Both the position numbers and the translations under genes were made by a program. Below the pieces are notes generated by a model. That model made no database searches and was not told where the DNA came from. It saw only the letters and a list, made by a program, of their open reading frames with translations. Shown one piece after another: positions 1 to 7,603 of a stretch of 10,989 nt of DNA (position 1 is the stretch's first letter; the number at the start of each line of letters is the position of its first letter). This DNA is from an uncultured Eubacteriales bacterium (GTDB lineage Bacteria; Bacillota; Clostridia; Monoglobales; UMGS1388), in assembly GCA_900551345.1 (NCBI GenBank), contig URVP01000034.1, positions 1 through 10,989 on the forward strand, given 5' to 3'.

Positions 1-908
1 AAGTACCTCCGAAAGACAGAGATATAGCAATGGTTTTCCAGAACTATGCTCTTTATCCGCATATGACCGTTTTTGAAAATATGGCATTTGCACTTAAACT
101 TCGTAAAATGCCTAAAGACCAGATAGAACGCAGAGTTGACGAGGCTGCAAAAATTCTTGATATTGAACACTTGCTTGACAGAAAGCCGAAAGCTCTTTCA
201 GGCGGTCAAAGACAGAGAGTTGCACTTGGTCGTGCCATTGTCAGAGAACCAAAAGTATTCCTTATGGACGAGCCGCTTTCAAACCTGGATGCTAAGCTTA
301 GAGTTCAGATGAGAACGGAAATAAGCAAGCTTCATAAAAAACTCCAGACAACAATTATATATGTTACACATGACCAGACAGAAGCTATGACAATGGGTAC
401 AAGAATCGTTGTTATGAAAGATGGATTTATTCAGCAGGTAGCATCTCCTCAGGTGCTTTATTCAACACCTCAGAACATGTTCGTTGCAGGCTTTATCGGT
501 TCCCCTCAGATGAACTTCTTCAATGCTGTTGTTGAAAAGAATGATAAGGGTCAGATCGTACTTGCAGTAGAAGGCGATAGAATTACTCTTCCCGAAGGCA
601 AGTGCAAACATGCAGATCTTACACCTTATATCGGAAAAGAAGTTTATATGGGAATCAGACCTGAGCATATTCATGACGAAGAGTCCTTCTTTGTTCAGTT
701 CCCGGATGCAATCCTTACTTCATATGTAGATGTTACCGAACTTATGGGTGCAGAGACATATCTTTATCTTGTTTCCGGTAATACAAAGTTTACTGCAAGA
801 GTTAATCCCAGAACTACCGCTAAAGTCGGCGATACAATTAAAGTATGCTTAGATGCTAATAAGATACACCTGTTTGATAAGGAAACAGAAAAAACTATTC
901 TTAACTGA
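1..908 (+). CDS. msmX: Carbohydrate ABC transporter ATP-binding protein (MsmX/UgpC/MalK type), 5' end outside window
   Basis: This is the cytoplasmic ATPase that powers sugar ABC importers. In Firmicutes one such MsmX/MsmK subunit often serves several oligosaccharide permeases. The frame is open from position 3 (reading VPPKDRDIAMVFQNYALYPH) to TGA at 906-908, followed at once by TAA. About 70 residues, including Walker A, are missing by comparison with the usual length of about 370. Visible motifs are the Q-loop (VFQNYALYPHMTV), the ABC signature LSGGQRQRVALGRA, Walker B with D-loop (VFLMDEPLSNLDAKLR) and the H-loop (IIYVTHDQTEAMTM). A TOBE/MalK-type regulatory region follows and contains MGIRPEHI. 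The ATG at 30 lies inside the Q-loop region and is not the real start. No permease or binding-protein gene is in the window, so the substrate is unknown. The family is certain; the choice between msmX and ugpC as a symbol is conventional. Confidence 0.93.
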   Translation, partial: VPPKDRDIAMVFQNYALYPHMTVFENMAFALKLRKMPKDQIERRVDEAAKILDIEHLLDRKPKALSGGQRQRVALGRAIVREPKVFLMDEPLSNLDAKLRVQMRTEISKLHKKLQTTIIYVTHDQTEAMTMGTRIVVMKDGFIQQVASPQVLYSTPQNMFVAGFIGSPQMNFFNAVVEKNDKGQIVLAVEGDRITLPEGKCKHADLTPYIGKEVYMGIRPEHIHDEESFFVQFPDAILTSYVDVTELMGAETYLYLVSGNTKFTARVNPRTTAKVGDTIKVCLDANKIHLFDKETEKTILN

Positions 909-921
909 TAATTGATTTTTC

Positions 922-956
922 GGGGCAGACCTTAAACAGCAGGTCTGCCTCTTTTT
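922..956 (+). terminator. Rho-independent terminator after the ABC ATPase gene
   Basis: A perfect 9-bp stem pairs 924-932 (GGCAGACCT) with 941-949 (AGGTCTGCC), extended by a G-T and a G-C pair at 923/950 and 922/951. The loop is 8 nt and a run of five T follows at 952-956. It separates the transporter ATPase from the sugar kinase downstream. Confidence 0.9.
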
Positions 957-1006
957 AATGAAGCTTTTAATAATACAAACTTTATAGAAAGGCAGTGTTT
1001 TAATTT

Positions 1007-2029
1007 ATGAAGAAAATAGTTACTTTCGGCGAAATCATGCTTCGCCTTCAGACTCCCGGATATGAGAGATTTATACAGGCTAAGAGTTTTGATGCAGTAT
1101 ATGGCGGCGGCGAGGCTAATGTTGCCGTATCTCTTGCTAATTACGGTATGCACGCTTCTTTTGTAACCAAGCTGCCTGATAATCCTATCGGAAATGCTTG
1201 TATGAGTGAACTGAGAAAATATAATGTAGATACAAGCAGTATTGTAAAAGGCGGTGACCGCCTTGGCATATACTTTGTTGAAAAGGGCGCATCTCAGAGA
1301 GCGTCAAATGTTGTATATGACAGAGCGAATTCATCTATTGCAACAGCACAGCCCTCTGACTTTGATTGGGATAACATTTTTGATGGTGCAGATTGGTTCC
1401 ATTTTACAGGAATTACACCTGCCCTTTCAGACAGCATGGCACAGGCTTGTCTTGAGGCATGCAAAAAAGCGAAGGAAAAAGGCATAACCATTAGCTGTGA
1501 CCTTAATTACCGCAAAAAACTTTGGTCAAAGGAAAAGGCTGGTCAGGTTATGGCAGAGCTTATGCCATATGTTGATGTGCTTATAGCTAATGAAGAGGAT
1601 GCAGACAGTGTTTTCGGAATAAAGGCTGCTGATACAGATATTAATACAGGTAAAATATCTGCTGCCGGATATGAAGATGTTTGCAAACAGCTTGTTGATA
1701 GGTTTGGTTTTAAGTATGTTGCAATTACACTTCGTGAAAGTATTTCTGCTTCAGAAAATAATTGGGCTGCTATTTTATACGATACAAAGCAGTTCTATCT
1801 TTCCAAGAAATATAATATTACCATTGTTGATCGTGTTGGTGGGGGAGATTCCTTCGGAGGCGGTCTGATATATTCAATGCTCAGCGGATTAAGCAGTCAG
1901 GATTGCATAGAGTTTGCTGTTGCAGCATCATGCCTTAAACACTCAATTTCAGGAGACTTTAACCTTGCAACTTTGTCCGAGGTTCAAAACCTTATGAAGG
2001 GCGACGGATCAGGAAGAGTACAGAGATAA
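1007..2029 (+). CDS. kdgK: 2-keto-3-deoxygluconate kinase (PfkB/ribokinase family)
   Basis: A complete 340-residue cytoplasmic sugar kinase. KDG kinase uses ATP to convert 2-keto-3-deoxygluconate to KDPG, the step before aldolase cleavage in catabolism of uronic acids from pectin and similar glycans. The PfkB fold is visible from the N-terminal VTFGEIMLRL and the substrate-side GGGEANVAVSLANYG (about residues 33-47) to the second PfkB signature DRVGGGDSFGGG, whose catalytic-base Asp is residue 281. CDLNYRKKLWS and IANEEDA are typical of the KdgK branch. The ATG at 1007 is preceded by AGAAAGG at about 986-992, a long spacing. The gene lies 50 nt after the upstream terminator; I saw no convincing promoter in that gap. 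Related PfkB kinases (ribokinase, fructokinase, 5-dehydro-2-deoxygluconokinase) are possible, but the sequence style favours KDG kinase. Confidence 0.88.
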   Translation: MKKIVTFGEIMLRLQTPGYERFIQAKSFDAVYGGGEANVAVSLANYGMHASFVTKLPDNPIGNACMSELRKYNVDTSSIVKGGDRLGIYFVEKGASQRASNVVYDRANSSIATAQPSDFDWDNIFDGADWFHFTGITPALSDSMAQACLEACKKAKEKGITISCDLNYRKKLWSKEKAGQVMAELMPYVDVLIANEEDADSVFGIKAADTDINTGKISAAGYEDVCKQLVDRFGFKYVAITLRESISASENNWAAILYDTKQFYLSKKYNITIVDRVGGGDSFGGGLIYSMLSGLSSQDCIEFAVAASCLKHSISGDFNLATLSEVQNLMKGDGSGRVQR

Positions 2030-2043
2030 TTTAGCTGCTGCTT

Positions 2044-2066
2044 TAAGGCGGCGTTAAGCCGCCTTA
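2044..2066 (+). other. Intergenic hairpin between kdgK and sigH
   Basis: A perfect 9-bp stem pairs 2044-2052 (TAAGGCGGC) with 2058-2066 (GCCGCCTTA) around a 5-nt loop. No T-run follows (next bases ATGGGG), so it is not a canonical intrinsic terminator. It could be a weak or factor-dependent terminator, an mRNA-stabilising 3' hairpin for kdgK, or a processing site that lets some transcripts run into sigH. Confidence 0.6.
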
Positions 2067-2095
2067 TGGGGTAGATATTTTCAGGGTGTATATCA

Positions 2096-2731
2096 TTGGA
2101 AAATAAAAATAAATATACAATAAAGCAGCTTGAGGCGATGTCAGATGATGAACTGATAGAGTTAATACGCAGCGGTGAGCCTTTAGCGTCGGAATACTTA
2201 GTAACAAAATATAAGAATCTTATAAGAGCAAAAGCTCGGCCATATTTTTTAATCGGTGCTGACGGTGAAGATGTGGTTCAGGAAGGTATGCTGGGATTTT
2301 ATAAAGCAATGAGGGATTACAAGCCTGAGAGCGACGCATCTTTTAGAGCTTTTGCTGAAATGTGCATTGTAAGGCAGATTATTACAGCTATAAAAACGGC
2401 TAACAGAAAAAAGCACTCTCCGCTTAATTCTTATGTTTCGTTTAATGCCCCGGTGGGAGATGACGAAAAACGCAGTTTTGAAAGTCTATATAATCTGGAA
2501 ACGGTTTTAAATCCCGAACAGCTTTATATTGGTAAGGAAAATGTAAAAACTCTTCAAAAACTTATAAAAGAAACTCTCAGTAGTTTTGAGTATACGGTTT
2601 TTGAAAAATATATAAGTGGAACATCTTATACGGCTATAGCAGAACAAATGGGTAAACCTATGAAATCCATAGACAATGCTTTGCAACGAATCAAGAAAAA
2701 AATAGAAAAATGTATGCAAGAAGAGCAATAA
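2096..2731 (+). CDS. sigH: RNA polymerase sigma-H factor (SigH/Spo0H)
   Basis: A 211-residue group 3 sigma-70 factor. In Bacillus and Clostridia SigH directs transition-phase and early sporulation promoters. Region 2 is nearly family-consensus: RAKARPYFLIGADGEDVVQE at about residues 43-62, then GFYKAMRDYKPE, and the region 2.4 promoter-recognition helix FRAFAEMCIVRQIITAIKTA followed by NRKKHSPLNSYVSF. Region 4, the -35-binding helix-turn-helix, includes YTAIAEQMGKPMKSIDNALQRIKKKIEK. The start is TTG at 2096; AGGGTG at 2083-2088 sits 7 nt upstream, and the frame offers no better start ahead of region 2. The gene ends in TAA. The usual clostridial neighbours (rlmB, secE/nusG) are absent and kdgK lies upstream, so this is not the typical sigH context. 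Identity is very secure; a role in sporulation depends on whether this organism still sporulates. Confidence 0.94.
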   Translation: MENKNKYTIKQLEAMSDDELIELIRSGEPLASEYLVTKYKNLIRAKARPYFLIGADGEDVVQEGMLGFYKAMRDYKPESDASFRAFAEMCIVRQIITAIKTANRKKHSPLNSYVSFNAPVGDDEKRSFESLYNLETVLNPEQLYIGKENVKTLQKLIKETLSSFEYTVFEKYISGTSYTAIAEQMGKPMKSIDNALQRIKKKIEKCMQEEQ

Positions 2732-2917
2732 TAATGCCTTTGGCCACAGGGCGTATCACAACCGAAAATAATAAACGAACGGCAAAATTAAAAAGGTATC
2801 TGCATATACTCGAGGGGATTTCCCGCCTTTTTAAACATTGTTATTTTAATTTCAACTCGGTTAAGCTTCGGTGCAATTCCGAACGGGGGCAAAATAATAC
2901 AAAAAGGTGGAGAAAAA
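2732..2917. other. sigH to zinc-ribbon gene intergenic region
   Basis: I see no supportable gene here. There is a short 5-bp hairpin (TTCGG at 2867-2871 with CCGAA at 2879-2883) without a T-run, and no clear terminator for sigH. A TATACT at 2805-2810 could be a -10, but no -35 sits at the right distance. A ribosome binding site AGGTGGAG lies at 2905-2912, serving the ATG at 2918. The zinc-ribbon gene may therefore be co-transcribed with sigH or use a promoter I cannot recognise. Confidence 0.4.
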
Positions 2918-3196
2918 ATGTACGAAGACAAAACTATCACATGTAAGGACTGTGGAAAGGATTTTATTTTCACAGCGGGGGAGCAGGAGTTTTATGCAGA
3001 GAAAGGATTGGAAAACGAGCCTCAGCGCTGCAAGGAATGCAGAATAGCTAAAAAGGAAAGCATTCGGGCTAAGAGAAAGATGTACACATCCGTATGTGCT
3101 GAGTGCGGCGGCGAAGCTACCATTCCCTTTGAACCCAAGGAGGACAGACCCGTATATTGCAGCAGCTGCTACGCAAAAATGAATGCTGCAGAGTAA
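2918..3196 (+). CDS. Small double zinc-ribbon protein (zf-trcl / CxxC-x17-CxxC type)
   Basis: A 92-residue protein made of two cysteine zinc ribbons. The first is CKDC (residues 9-12), 25 residues, then CKEC, as in the 'probable zinc-binding domain' (zf-trcl) family. The second is CAEC, exactly 17 residues, then CSSC, which matches the CxxC-x17-CxxC domain. A basic linker (RIAKKESIRAKRKMY) joins them. All eight cysteines needed for two zinc ions are present. Such proteins are common in Firmicutes and some other phyla, and their function is unknown; nucleic-acid binding or a stress-related role is only a guess from the basic linker. The start ATG has a good AGGTGGAG site about 6 nt upstream. 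It follows sigH on the same strand after 186 nt and is closed by a terminator. Confidence 0.88.
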   Translation: MYEDKTITCKDCGKDFIFTAGEQEFYAEKGLENEPQRCKECRIAKKESIRAKRKMYTSVCAECGGEATIPFEPKEDRPVYCSSCYAKMNAAE

Positions 3197-3232
3197 TCAA
3201 CTCTGATACAGTTTGAATAAAAGATTATTAAA

Positions 3233-3273
3233 CCCGGACAGTGGATAAAAAGCCTTTGTCCGGGACTTTTATT
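3233..3273 (+). terminator. Rho-independent terminator after the zinc-ribbon gene
   Basis: A perfect 8-bp stem pairs CCCGGACA (3233-3240) with TGTCCGGG (3257-3264) around a 16-nt loop. The T-rich tail ACTTTTATT follows at 3265-3273. A smaller 6-bp hairpin overlaps the stop codon upstream (3189-3205) but has no T-run. Confidence 0.85.
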
Positions 3274-3376
3274 AATACTCTATTTTTTAAAAATAAATTT
3301 TGTAAACCGGTAACATTTTAATTATTGGAGTGTATGATCACCAATGAAAAATTAGTGACTATAGCACCTTAATATA

Positions 3377-3405
3377 TTGACTTTTTGTTTATATAAATAT
3401 ATAAT
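3377..3405 (+). promoter_or_regulatory. Near-consensus sigma-A promoter for the secreted InlB/discoidin gene
   Basis: The -35 TTGACT (3377-3382) and a perfect -10 TATAAT (3400-3405) are separated by exactly 17 nt. Transcription should begin near 3412, giving a leader of about 25 nt. GGAGG at 3424-3428 then sits 7 nt before the ATG at 3436. The rest of the gap (3197-3376) holds the upstream terminator and an imperfect inverted repeat (3338-3358). Confidence 0.8.
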
Positions 3406-3419
3406 CTAATTATAATTAG
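3406..3419. promoter_or_regulatory. Perfect 14-bp palindrome at the predicted transcription start (possible operator)
   Basis: CTAATTATAATTAG reads identically on both strands and lies directly after the -10 hexamer, covering the predicted start site. A dimeric repressor bound here would block the promoter. It is AT-rich, so chance is a real alternative, and no regulator gene is adjacent. Confidence 0.35.
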
Positions 3420-3435
3420 GATCGGAGGATGTAAT

Positions 3436-5289
3436 ATGAAAAAGTTTTTATCTATAGTACTTGCTGTTGCTATGACAATAAGTATTTGCGGATTATCTTT
3501 AAACACGGTATATGCAGAGGATTTTACCGTCACGCTTAACAATTTTGACGGTTTGGGTGGGACGAACACCATTCAATGCGCAGCAAACTCGACTCTGCCC
3601 GCATCAGCATATCCTCAAAAGGATGGCTGGTATTTTGCAGGCTGGTATAAGGACGCTGAGTTTACTCAGCTTTGGTATGATAATGACCAGGTTACCCAAA
3701 GCTGTGACCTGTATGCAAAATGGGTAGAAATTTCCGGTATCGTTGTTACTGACGACCTTAATCGTGATACTAACATTACATATACAGGTGGCGGCAACTA
3801 TGCTTCAAGAGTAAGAAATTGGTTCGCTCCCGGTTTTCCAAACAACTATATTAATGATGATAAGGTATTAATTAATTCAGATGTAGTAATTACGATTGAT
3901 CTTAATAATGCTTATGACCTTTATGGTGCAGTGTTAAACGCTTTAACTGATGAGCAGTGTGGGTCATATCGTTTTTCGGGATCTAAAAATGGGAAAGACT
4001 GGGATGTTCTTGCAGAGGTAAACAATGATACCAGAGTTGTATCCGATTGCGCCTTCCCCGAAGGCTCAAGATACAGATTTGTAAAGCTTGAAACCCTGGG
4101 AGGCCATAAAAACAGTTGGTGGGCTATTCCTAAGATTGCCATACTCGGTCAGAGCAATCCCATGGATATTACCATTACATTTATGAATGGCGATGAGGAG
4201 TTTTATAAACAGACCATAGTTGAGAATAATGCGATTGCAGGTCCGGACAAAGATCCTGTGAATGTTGATGGCAAGGAGTTTGCCGGCTGGTATTATGAGC
4301 CCACATTCCAAACTAGTTGGTCACCGTCGGACATAATGATCGAGTCCTGCACTCTTTATGCAAGATTTTTTGAAGAAGTTTGCACAGTGACATATAACAC
4401 ACAGGGAGGCTCTGAGATAAAACCCGTCAGCGTTGAAAAGGGCTTGCTTGCTACGCCTCCGGAAAATCCGCAAAAGGAGAATATGGTGTTTGGCGGATGG
4501 TATAAAGATCAGGAATGCACTCAGCCTTTTGATTTTTATTCAGAGCCTATTACAGGAGATATTATTCTATACGCAAAATGGTATGACGCATCCTATTCTA
4601 TAACGAAAAATAACGGTATTGTAGAAATAACGCCGATGACAGCATATGATAACCGAAGCGGCAGAACCGCACTGTGGTTTACACAGGTGGACTCTAATGC
4701 AGATAAAAGCGTTGTGTCACACGATGTTGATAATAACCCTATAGTAGCTATGGTTTCCTTTGATAAGCCGTATTTCCTTTCCTCTATAAGGACGAGAATG
4801 ATGGAGTCGATGTACAATGTGGATTATACAGTGTCCGGCTCAAATAATCCTAACCTTGCTTGGAATGATGAAGGATGGACTGTTCTTCTAGATGTGAACG
4901 GAAATGAAGAGAGCGAGCGAAGCTTTGGAATAGCTTCTGAAGAATCATATCAGTATATCAAGGTACATGTAAAAAGTGAAAAGGGCAAATGGATAGGATT
5001 TTACGGCATTGAATTCTTCGGCTCAGCGAGTCCGGCGTCTAAAGTAGAAATTAACGGTGTTGAAGGAAATACTGTTTCATATAATGTCTCACTGGCAGAG
5101 GAAGATATAGATTCAGTTGTACTGGTGGCTCTTTACAGTGGGGATGATCTTGTTGCTGTTAAGACGGTTGCTCCTGAATCAACAAGCTGTATCTTTGAAA
5201 CTGCTGAAGGCGCAGACAATGTCAAAATTTTCGTTTGGAAAGACCTTGTAACTGTTACACCTATAGCAATTGATACATTAGATTTCTGA
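3436..5289 (+). CDS. Secreted protein with three InlB B-repeats and two discoidin-like domains
   Basis: A 617-residue exported protein. The signal peptide (about residues 1-27, MKKFLSIVLAVAMTI..., cleavage after VYA) has a basic start, a hydrophobic core and an AxA-like site. The three Listeria-Bacteroides/InlB B-repeats (about residues 30-96, 243-311 and 316-382) each have a GWY or FAGWY core and end in LYAKW or LYARF. Two beta-rich domains of about 145 residues (about 97-240 and 383-533) look like F5/8-type C (discoidin) carbohydrate-binding folds, with YRFSGSKNGKDWDVLAEV...YRFVKLE in the first and YTVSGSNNP...WTVLLDV...YQYIKVHV in the second. The C-terminal module (about 536-617) resembles the end of the LRR protein downstream. 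There is no LPXTG motif, SLH domain or catalytic motif. A glycan- or surface-binding role is inferred; true discoidin membership needs a profile search. It has its own promoter and is flanked by terminators. Confidence 0.85.
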   Translation: MKKFLSIVLAVAMTISICGLSLNTVYAEDFTVTLNNFDGLGGTNTIQCAANSTLPASAYPQKDGWYFAGWYKDAEFTQLWYDNDQVTQSCDLYAKWVEISGIVVTDDLNRDTNITYTGGGNYASRVRNWFAPGFPNNYINDDKVLINSDVVITIDLNNAYDLYGAVLNALTDEQCGSYRFSGSKNGKDWDVLAEVNNDTRVVSDCAFPEGSRYRFVKLETLGGHKNSWWAIPKIAILGQSNPMDITITFMNGDEEFYKQTIVENNAIAGPDKDPVNVDGKEFAGWYYEPTFQTSWSPSDIMIESCTLYARFFEEVCTVTYNTQGGSEIKPVSVEKGLLATPPENPQKENMVFGGWYKDQECTQPFDFYSEPITGDIILYAKWYDASYSITKNNGIVEITPMTAYDNRSGRTALWFTQVDSNADKSVVSHDVDNNPIVAMVSFDKPYFLSSIRTRMMESMYNVDYTVSGSNNPNLAWNDEGWTVLLDVNGNEESERSFGIASEESYQYIKVHVKSEKGKWIGFYGIEFFGSASPASKVEINGVEGNTVSYNVSLAEEDIDSVVLVALYSGDDLVAVKTVAPESTSCIFETAEGADNVKIFVWKDLVTVTPIAIDTLDF

Positions 5290-5374
5290 TTGGAAACTTT
5301 CACTTTGTGCAGGCAAGAGACAATAAAATTAAGCATTGATATGTTAGTTAATAACTAGACACAATTTTTAATAT

Positions 5375-5410
5375 GAGCAGTCGCTGTTGAGCGGCTGCTT
5401 ATTATTTATA
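5375..5410 (+). terminator. Probable intrinsic terminator after the secreted InlB/discoidin gene
   Basis: A 10-bp stem pairs 5376-5385 with 5390-5399, with one internal G-T pair and a 4-nt GTTG loop. The tail TTATTATTTATA is T-rich but interrupted by A, so it is weaker than the other terminators here. Confidence 0.7.
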
Positions 5411-5469
5411 CTAAAATATCTTGACAGTGAACATCTGTTAAAATATTTATTAAGATTTTCATTATTGTA

Positions 5470-5498
5470 TTGCATTATGATTTGCTGTTTGTTATAAT
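5470..5498 (+). promoter_or_regulatory. Probable extended -10 promoter for the GH127 gene
   Basis: A perfect -10 TATAAT (5493-5498) is preceded by TGT at 5490-5492, giving an extended -10 element. TTGCAT at 5470-5475 lies 17 nt upstream as a weak -35. The start would be near 5505, leaving a leader of about 70 nt. A second possibility is the perfect -35 TTGACA at 5421-5426, whose -10 at 17 nt (TATTTA, 5444-5449) is poor. No gene is visible in 5290-5568; it holds only the terminator and these promoter elements. Confidence 0.6.
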
Positions 5499-5562
5499 TC
5501 TGCCAATCTAGACAAAATATTTAAATCAAATTATAAAAGTTAAATACTTATTTAATTTTTTT

Positions 5563-5577
5563 GGAGGGATGAATGTG
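5563..5577 (+). promoter_or_regulatory. Ribosome binding site that favours a GTG start for the GH127 gene
   Basis: GGAGGG at 5563-5568 abuts an ATG at 5569 with no spacer, which is too close for initiation. The in-frame GTG at 5575 lies 6 nt downstream of the GGAGGG, an ideal distance, so initiation at GTG (protein starting MKCFQKLQRF) is preferred. Confidence 0.7.
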
Positions 5578-7584
5578 AAGTGCTTTCAAAAACTTCAGAG
5601 ATTTCCGTTGGGATGTATCAATCCTTGTGGTTTTTTAAAAGATCAGCTTTTGTGCAGTAAAAACGGAATGGGTGGACATTTAGATGAATTGGAACCCGGA
5701 ATGATTGCCAATCCGTATGTAAACAAAACTTATGTACCCCAATGGGGAAATGGAGACCAATCGGGCTGGGGAGCGGAAATTTCCGGAAATTATTGAACCG
5801 GTCTTATAGAGCTGGCTTTTACTCTTAATGATGAAGACCTTATTAAAAAGGCAACCGGTTGGGTAGATTCAATGCTTAAAAATCAAAGAGAGGATGGATA
5901 TCTGGGTACATATTACGAAGACGACGCTAGAATTTACGAAGATTACAATGCTTTTGGCACCTCATGCGGGATGCGTGCACTCATCGCGTTTTATGAAGCA
6001 ACCGGACGCAAGGATGTGCTTGAAGCTGTGCACAGATGTATGCTCTGGTTTTGTGACAATTGGAAAGACAGTAAAACAGTATGCTGCGGACCGCTTATTA
6101 TTGAAGTTCTTGTGTTTTGTTATTATTACACAGAAGACGAAGCCTTAATAAAGTTTGCTGAAGAGTATGCCGAATATGTGTGTGAACATGATATATTTAA
6201 CACTTCGTATAAAGCCTTTTCCGCTCCCGATTTGGAGTATAATTCCAATCATACAGCGGGGCTTGGAACACAAGCGAGACTGCCTGCTCTTTTATATACA
6301 GTAACAGGAAAGGAGAAGTATCTTTATGCTACAGAGAATATATTAAATCTGATGCAGCAAAAATGTGTTCAACTTACGGGCAGTCCTGTTTGCGTGACAG
6401 AATATTTGGGGCCTGTAAGTTCTATTAATGAAACAGAATGTTGCAGCTATACTTTTTTTAATATAACTTATTCATATATGAGTTATATTACGGGAAAACC
6501 TATTTATGGAGATTATATGGAAACGATGTTTTATAACGGAGTTCAGGGCGCCAGAAAGAAAGATGAAAAAGCGATTGCGTATCTTAGTGCTCCTAATCAG
6601 ATTTACGCAACGGAGTCTTCATCAAATGCGGTAGGAGATATGCAGGTTTATGCTCCATGTTATCCTGTTGCATGCTGTCCTGTGAATTCTGTTGCTGTTT
6701 TGCCGGAGTTTGTAAGAGGCATGATTCTTCGTGACCATGAGGATAATATATATGCTGTTGCGTATGGTCCCTGTGAATTACGATATAAAGATATACATCT
6801 TACCGAAGAGACTTTGTACCCTTTTAGAAATACGGTTAAGTTTCATATACATTCGGCTAAAACATTCTCTGTAAATCTGCGAGTTCCTCAATGGGCAAAA
6901 GGATATTCGATCACTGTTAACAGCGAAGAAGTTAATGCGGTGCAATCTGAATCAGAATACTTGTGTGTGCATAGAAGCTGGCAAGATGGGGATTTTCTTG
7001 AAGTAACCTTTAAAGCGGAAATAGAAATTGTGAAAATTGATGATACGGATGCAGGTAGGAAATACCTCATGGCGTTTAAATACGGAGCATTGGTTTTTTC
7101 ATTGCATATTGCAGAAAATTGGATCCCCATACAAGGCAGACCGGCAACCCCGCTTCCCGAAGGGTGGAGCTGGTACAATGTAATGCCTCAATATGATGAG
7201 CCAAAATCATATGATTTTCATGAGGTGCTTGGACTTCGTAAGTTTAAAACCACATGGAATGTTGCGTTGAATGAGGGCCTTAAGCCGGATGATATTGTTG
7301 TTGAAGAGATCGAGCCGGATGGGTATGCATGGAGCAACCCTTATATAAAACTTCATCTTAAAGGCTATAGAGCTCCTTTCCTTTGTGCCCCCTATCCTAT
7401 GCGTACATTTGAGCCGTTTGGTGATAAACAATCCGTTACGGAGGAAATGGATTTAACTCTTGTACCATATGGCTGTACAAATTTGCGTATTACTTATTTT
7501 CCAAAGGCGGGCAAAAAGATTGCTCTAAAAAATATGGAAAACCTTGAAGGCGAACTTAATATAAATGATTACAAGCCTAATTAA
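5575..7584 (+). pseudogene. GH127 (DUF1680) beta-L-arabinofuranosidase gene interrupted by an in-frame TGA
   Basis: GH127 enzymes release beta-L-arabinofuranose from plant glycans or arabinosylated glycopeptides. Read from GTG 5575 to TAA 7582-7584 the frame has 669 codons, a normal length for the family. Codon 74 (5794-5796) is TGA. Homology continues without shift: AEISGNY before the stop and TGLIELAFTLNDEDLIKKA after it, then the DGYLGTYY motif. The catalytic set known from HypBA1 is intact: Glu-x-Cys as ECC at 6436-6444 (residues 288-290) and the zinc-bound Cys pair in CCPVN at 6673-6678 (residues 367-368, one being the nucleophile). Family members should have Trp at codon 74, so one TGG-to-TGA change would explain it. 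No signal peptide is seen, so the enzyme would be cytoplasmic. Translation would give a 73-residue stub; the next in-frame ATG (5872) lacks a good ribosome site and starts well inside the catalytic domain. A sequencing or consensus error is an equal alternative to true decay. Confidence 0.85.
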
Positions 7585-7603
7585 AATATAAATAAGTATC
7601 AAC

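Noticed and set aside
2710..2946. 78-residue plus-strand reading frame overlapping the end of sigH and the start of the zinc-ribbon gene
   Set aside because: It overlaps two well-supported genes in another frame, has no ribosome site and shows no recognisable domain.
5794..5796. Variant genetic code reading TGA as Trp
   Set aside because: Trp is encoded by TGG throughout, including many times in the same gene. TGA also ends the gene at 5287-5289 and the ABC ATPase at 906-908, and no other intact gene has an internal TGA. The neighbouring gene is broken by TAA, which such a code would not explain.
5794..5839. Selenocysteine insertion at the GH127 TGA
   Set aside because: A hairpin can be drawn downstream (5800-5805 with 5834-5839, inner 5808-5811 with 5822-5825, GG in the loop about 18 nt after the TGA), which superficially recalls a bacterial SECIS. 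However, the GH127 nucleophile and zinc ligands are far downstream and intact, and Trp, not Cys, is expected here. I regard the hairpin as chance.
3305..5860. Repeated AACCGGT (3305-3311, 5796-5802, 5853-5859)
   Set aside because: A short self-complementary-core word in unrelated contexts (intergenic and coding), without further shared sequence; consistent with chance.
5872..7584. A separate functional protein starting at ATG 5872
   Set aside because: No Shine-Dalgarno site precedes it and it would begin in the middle of the conserved GH127 helical domain; it is the remainder of the interrupted gene.
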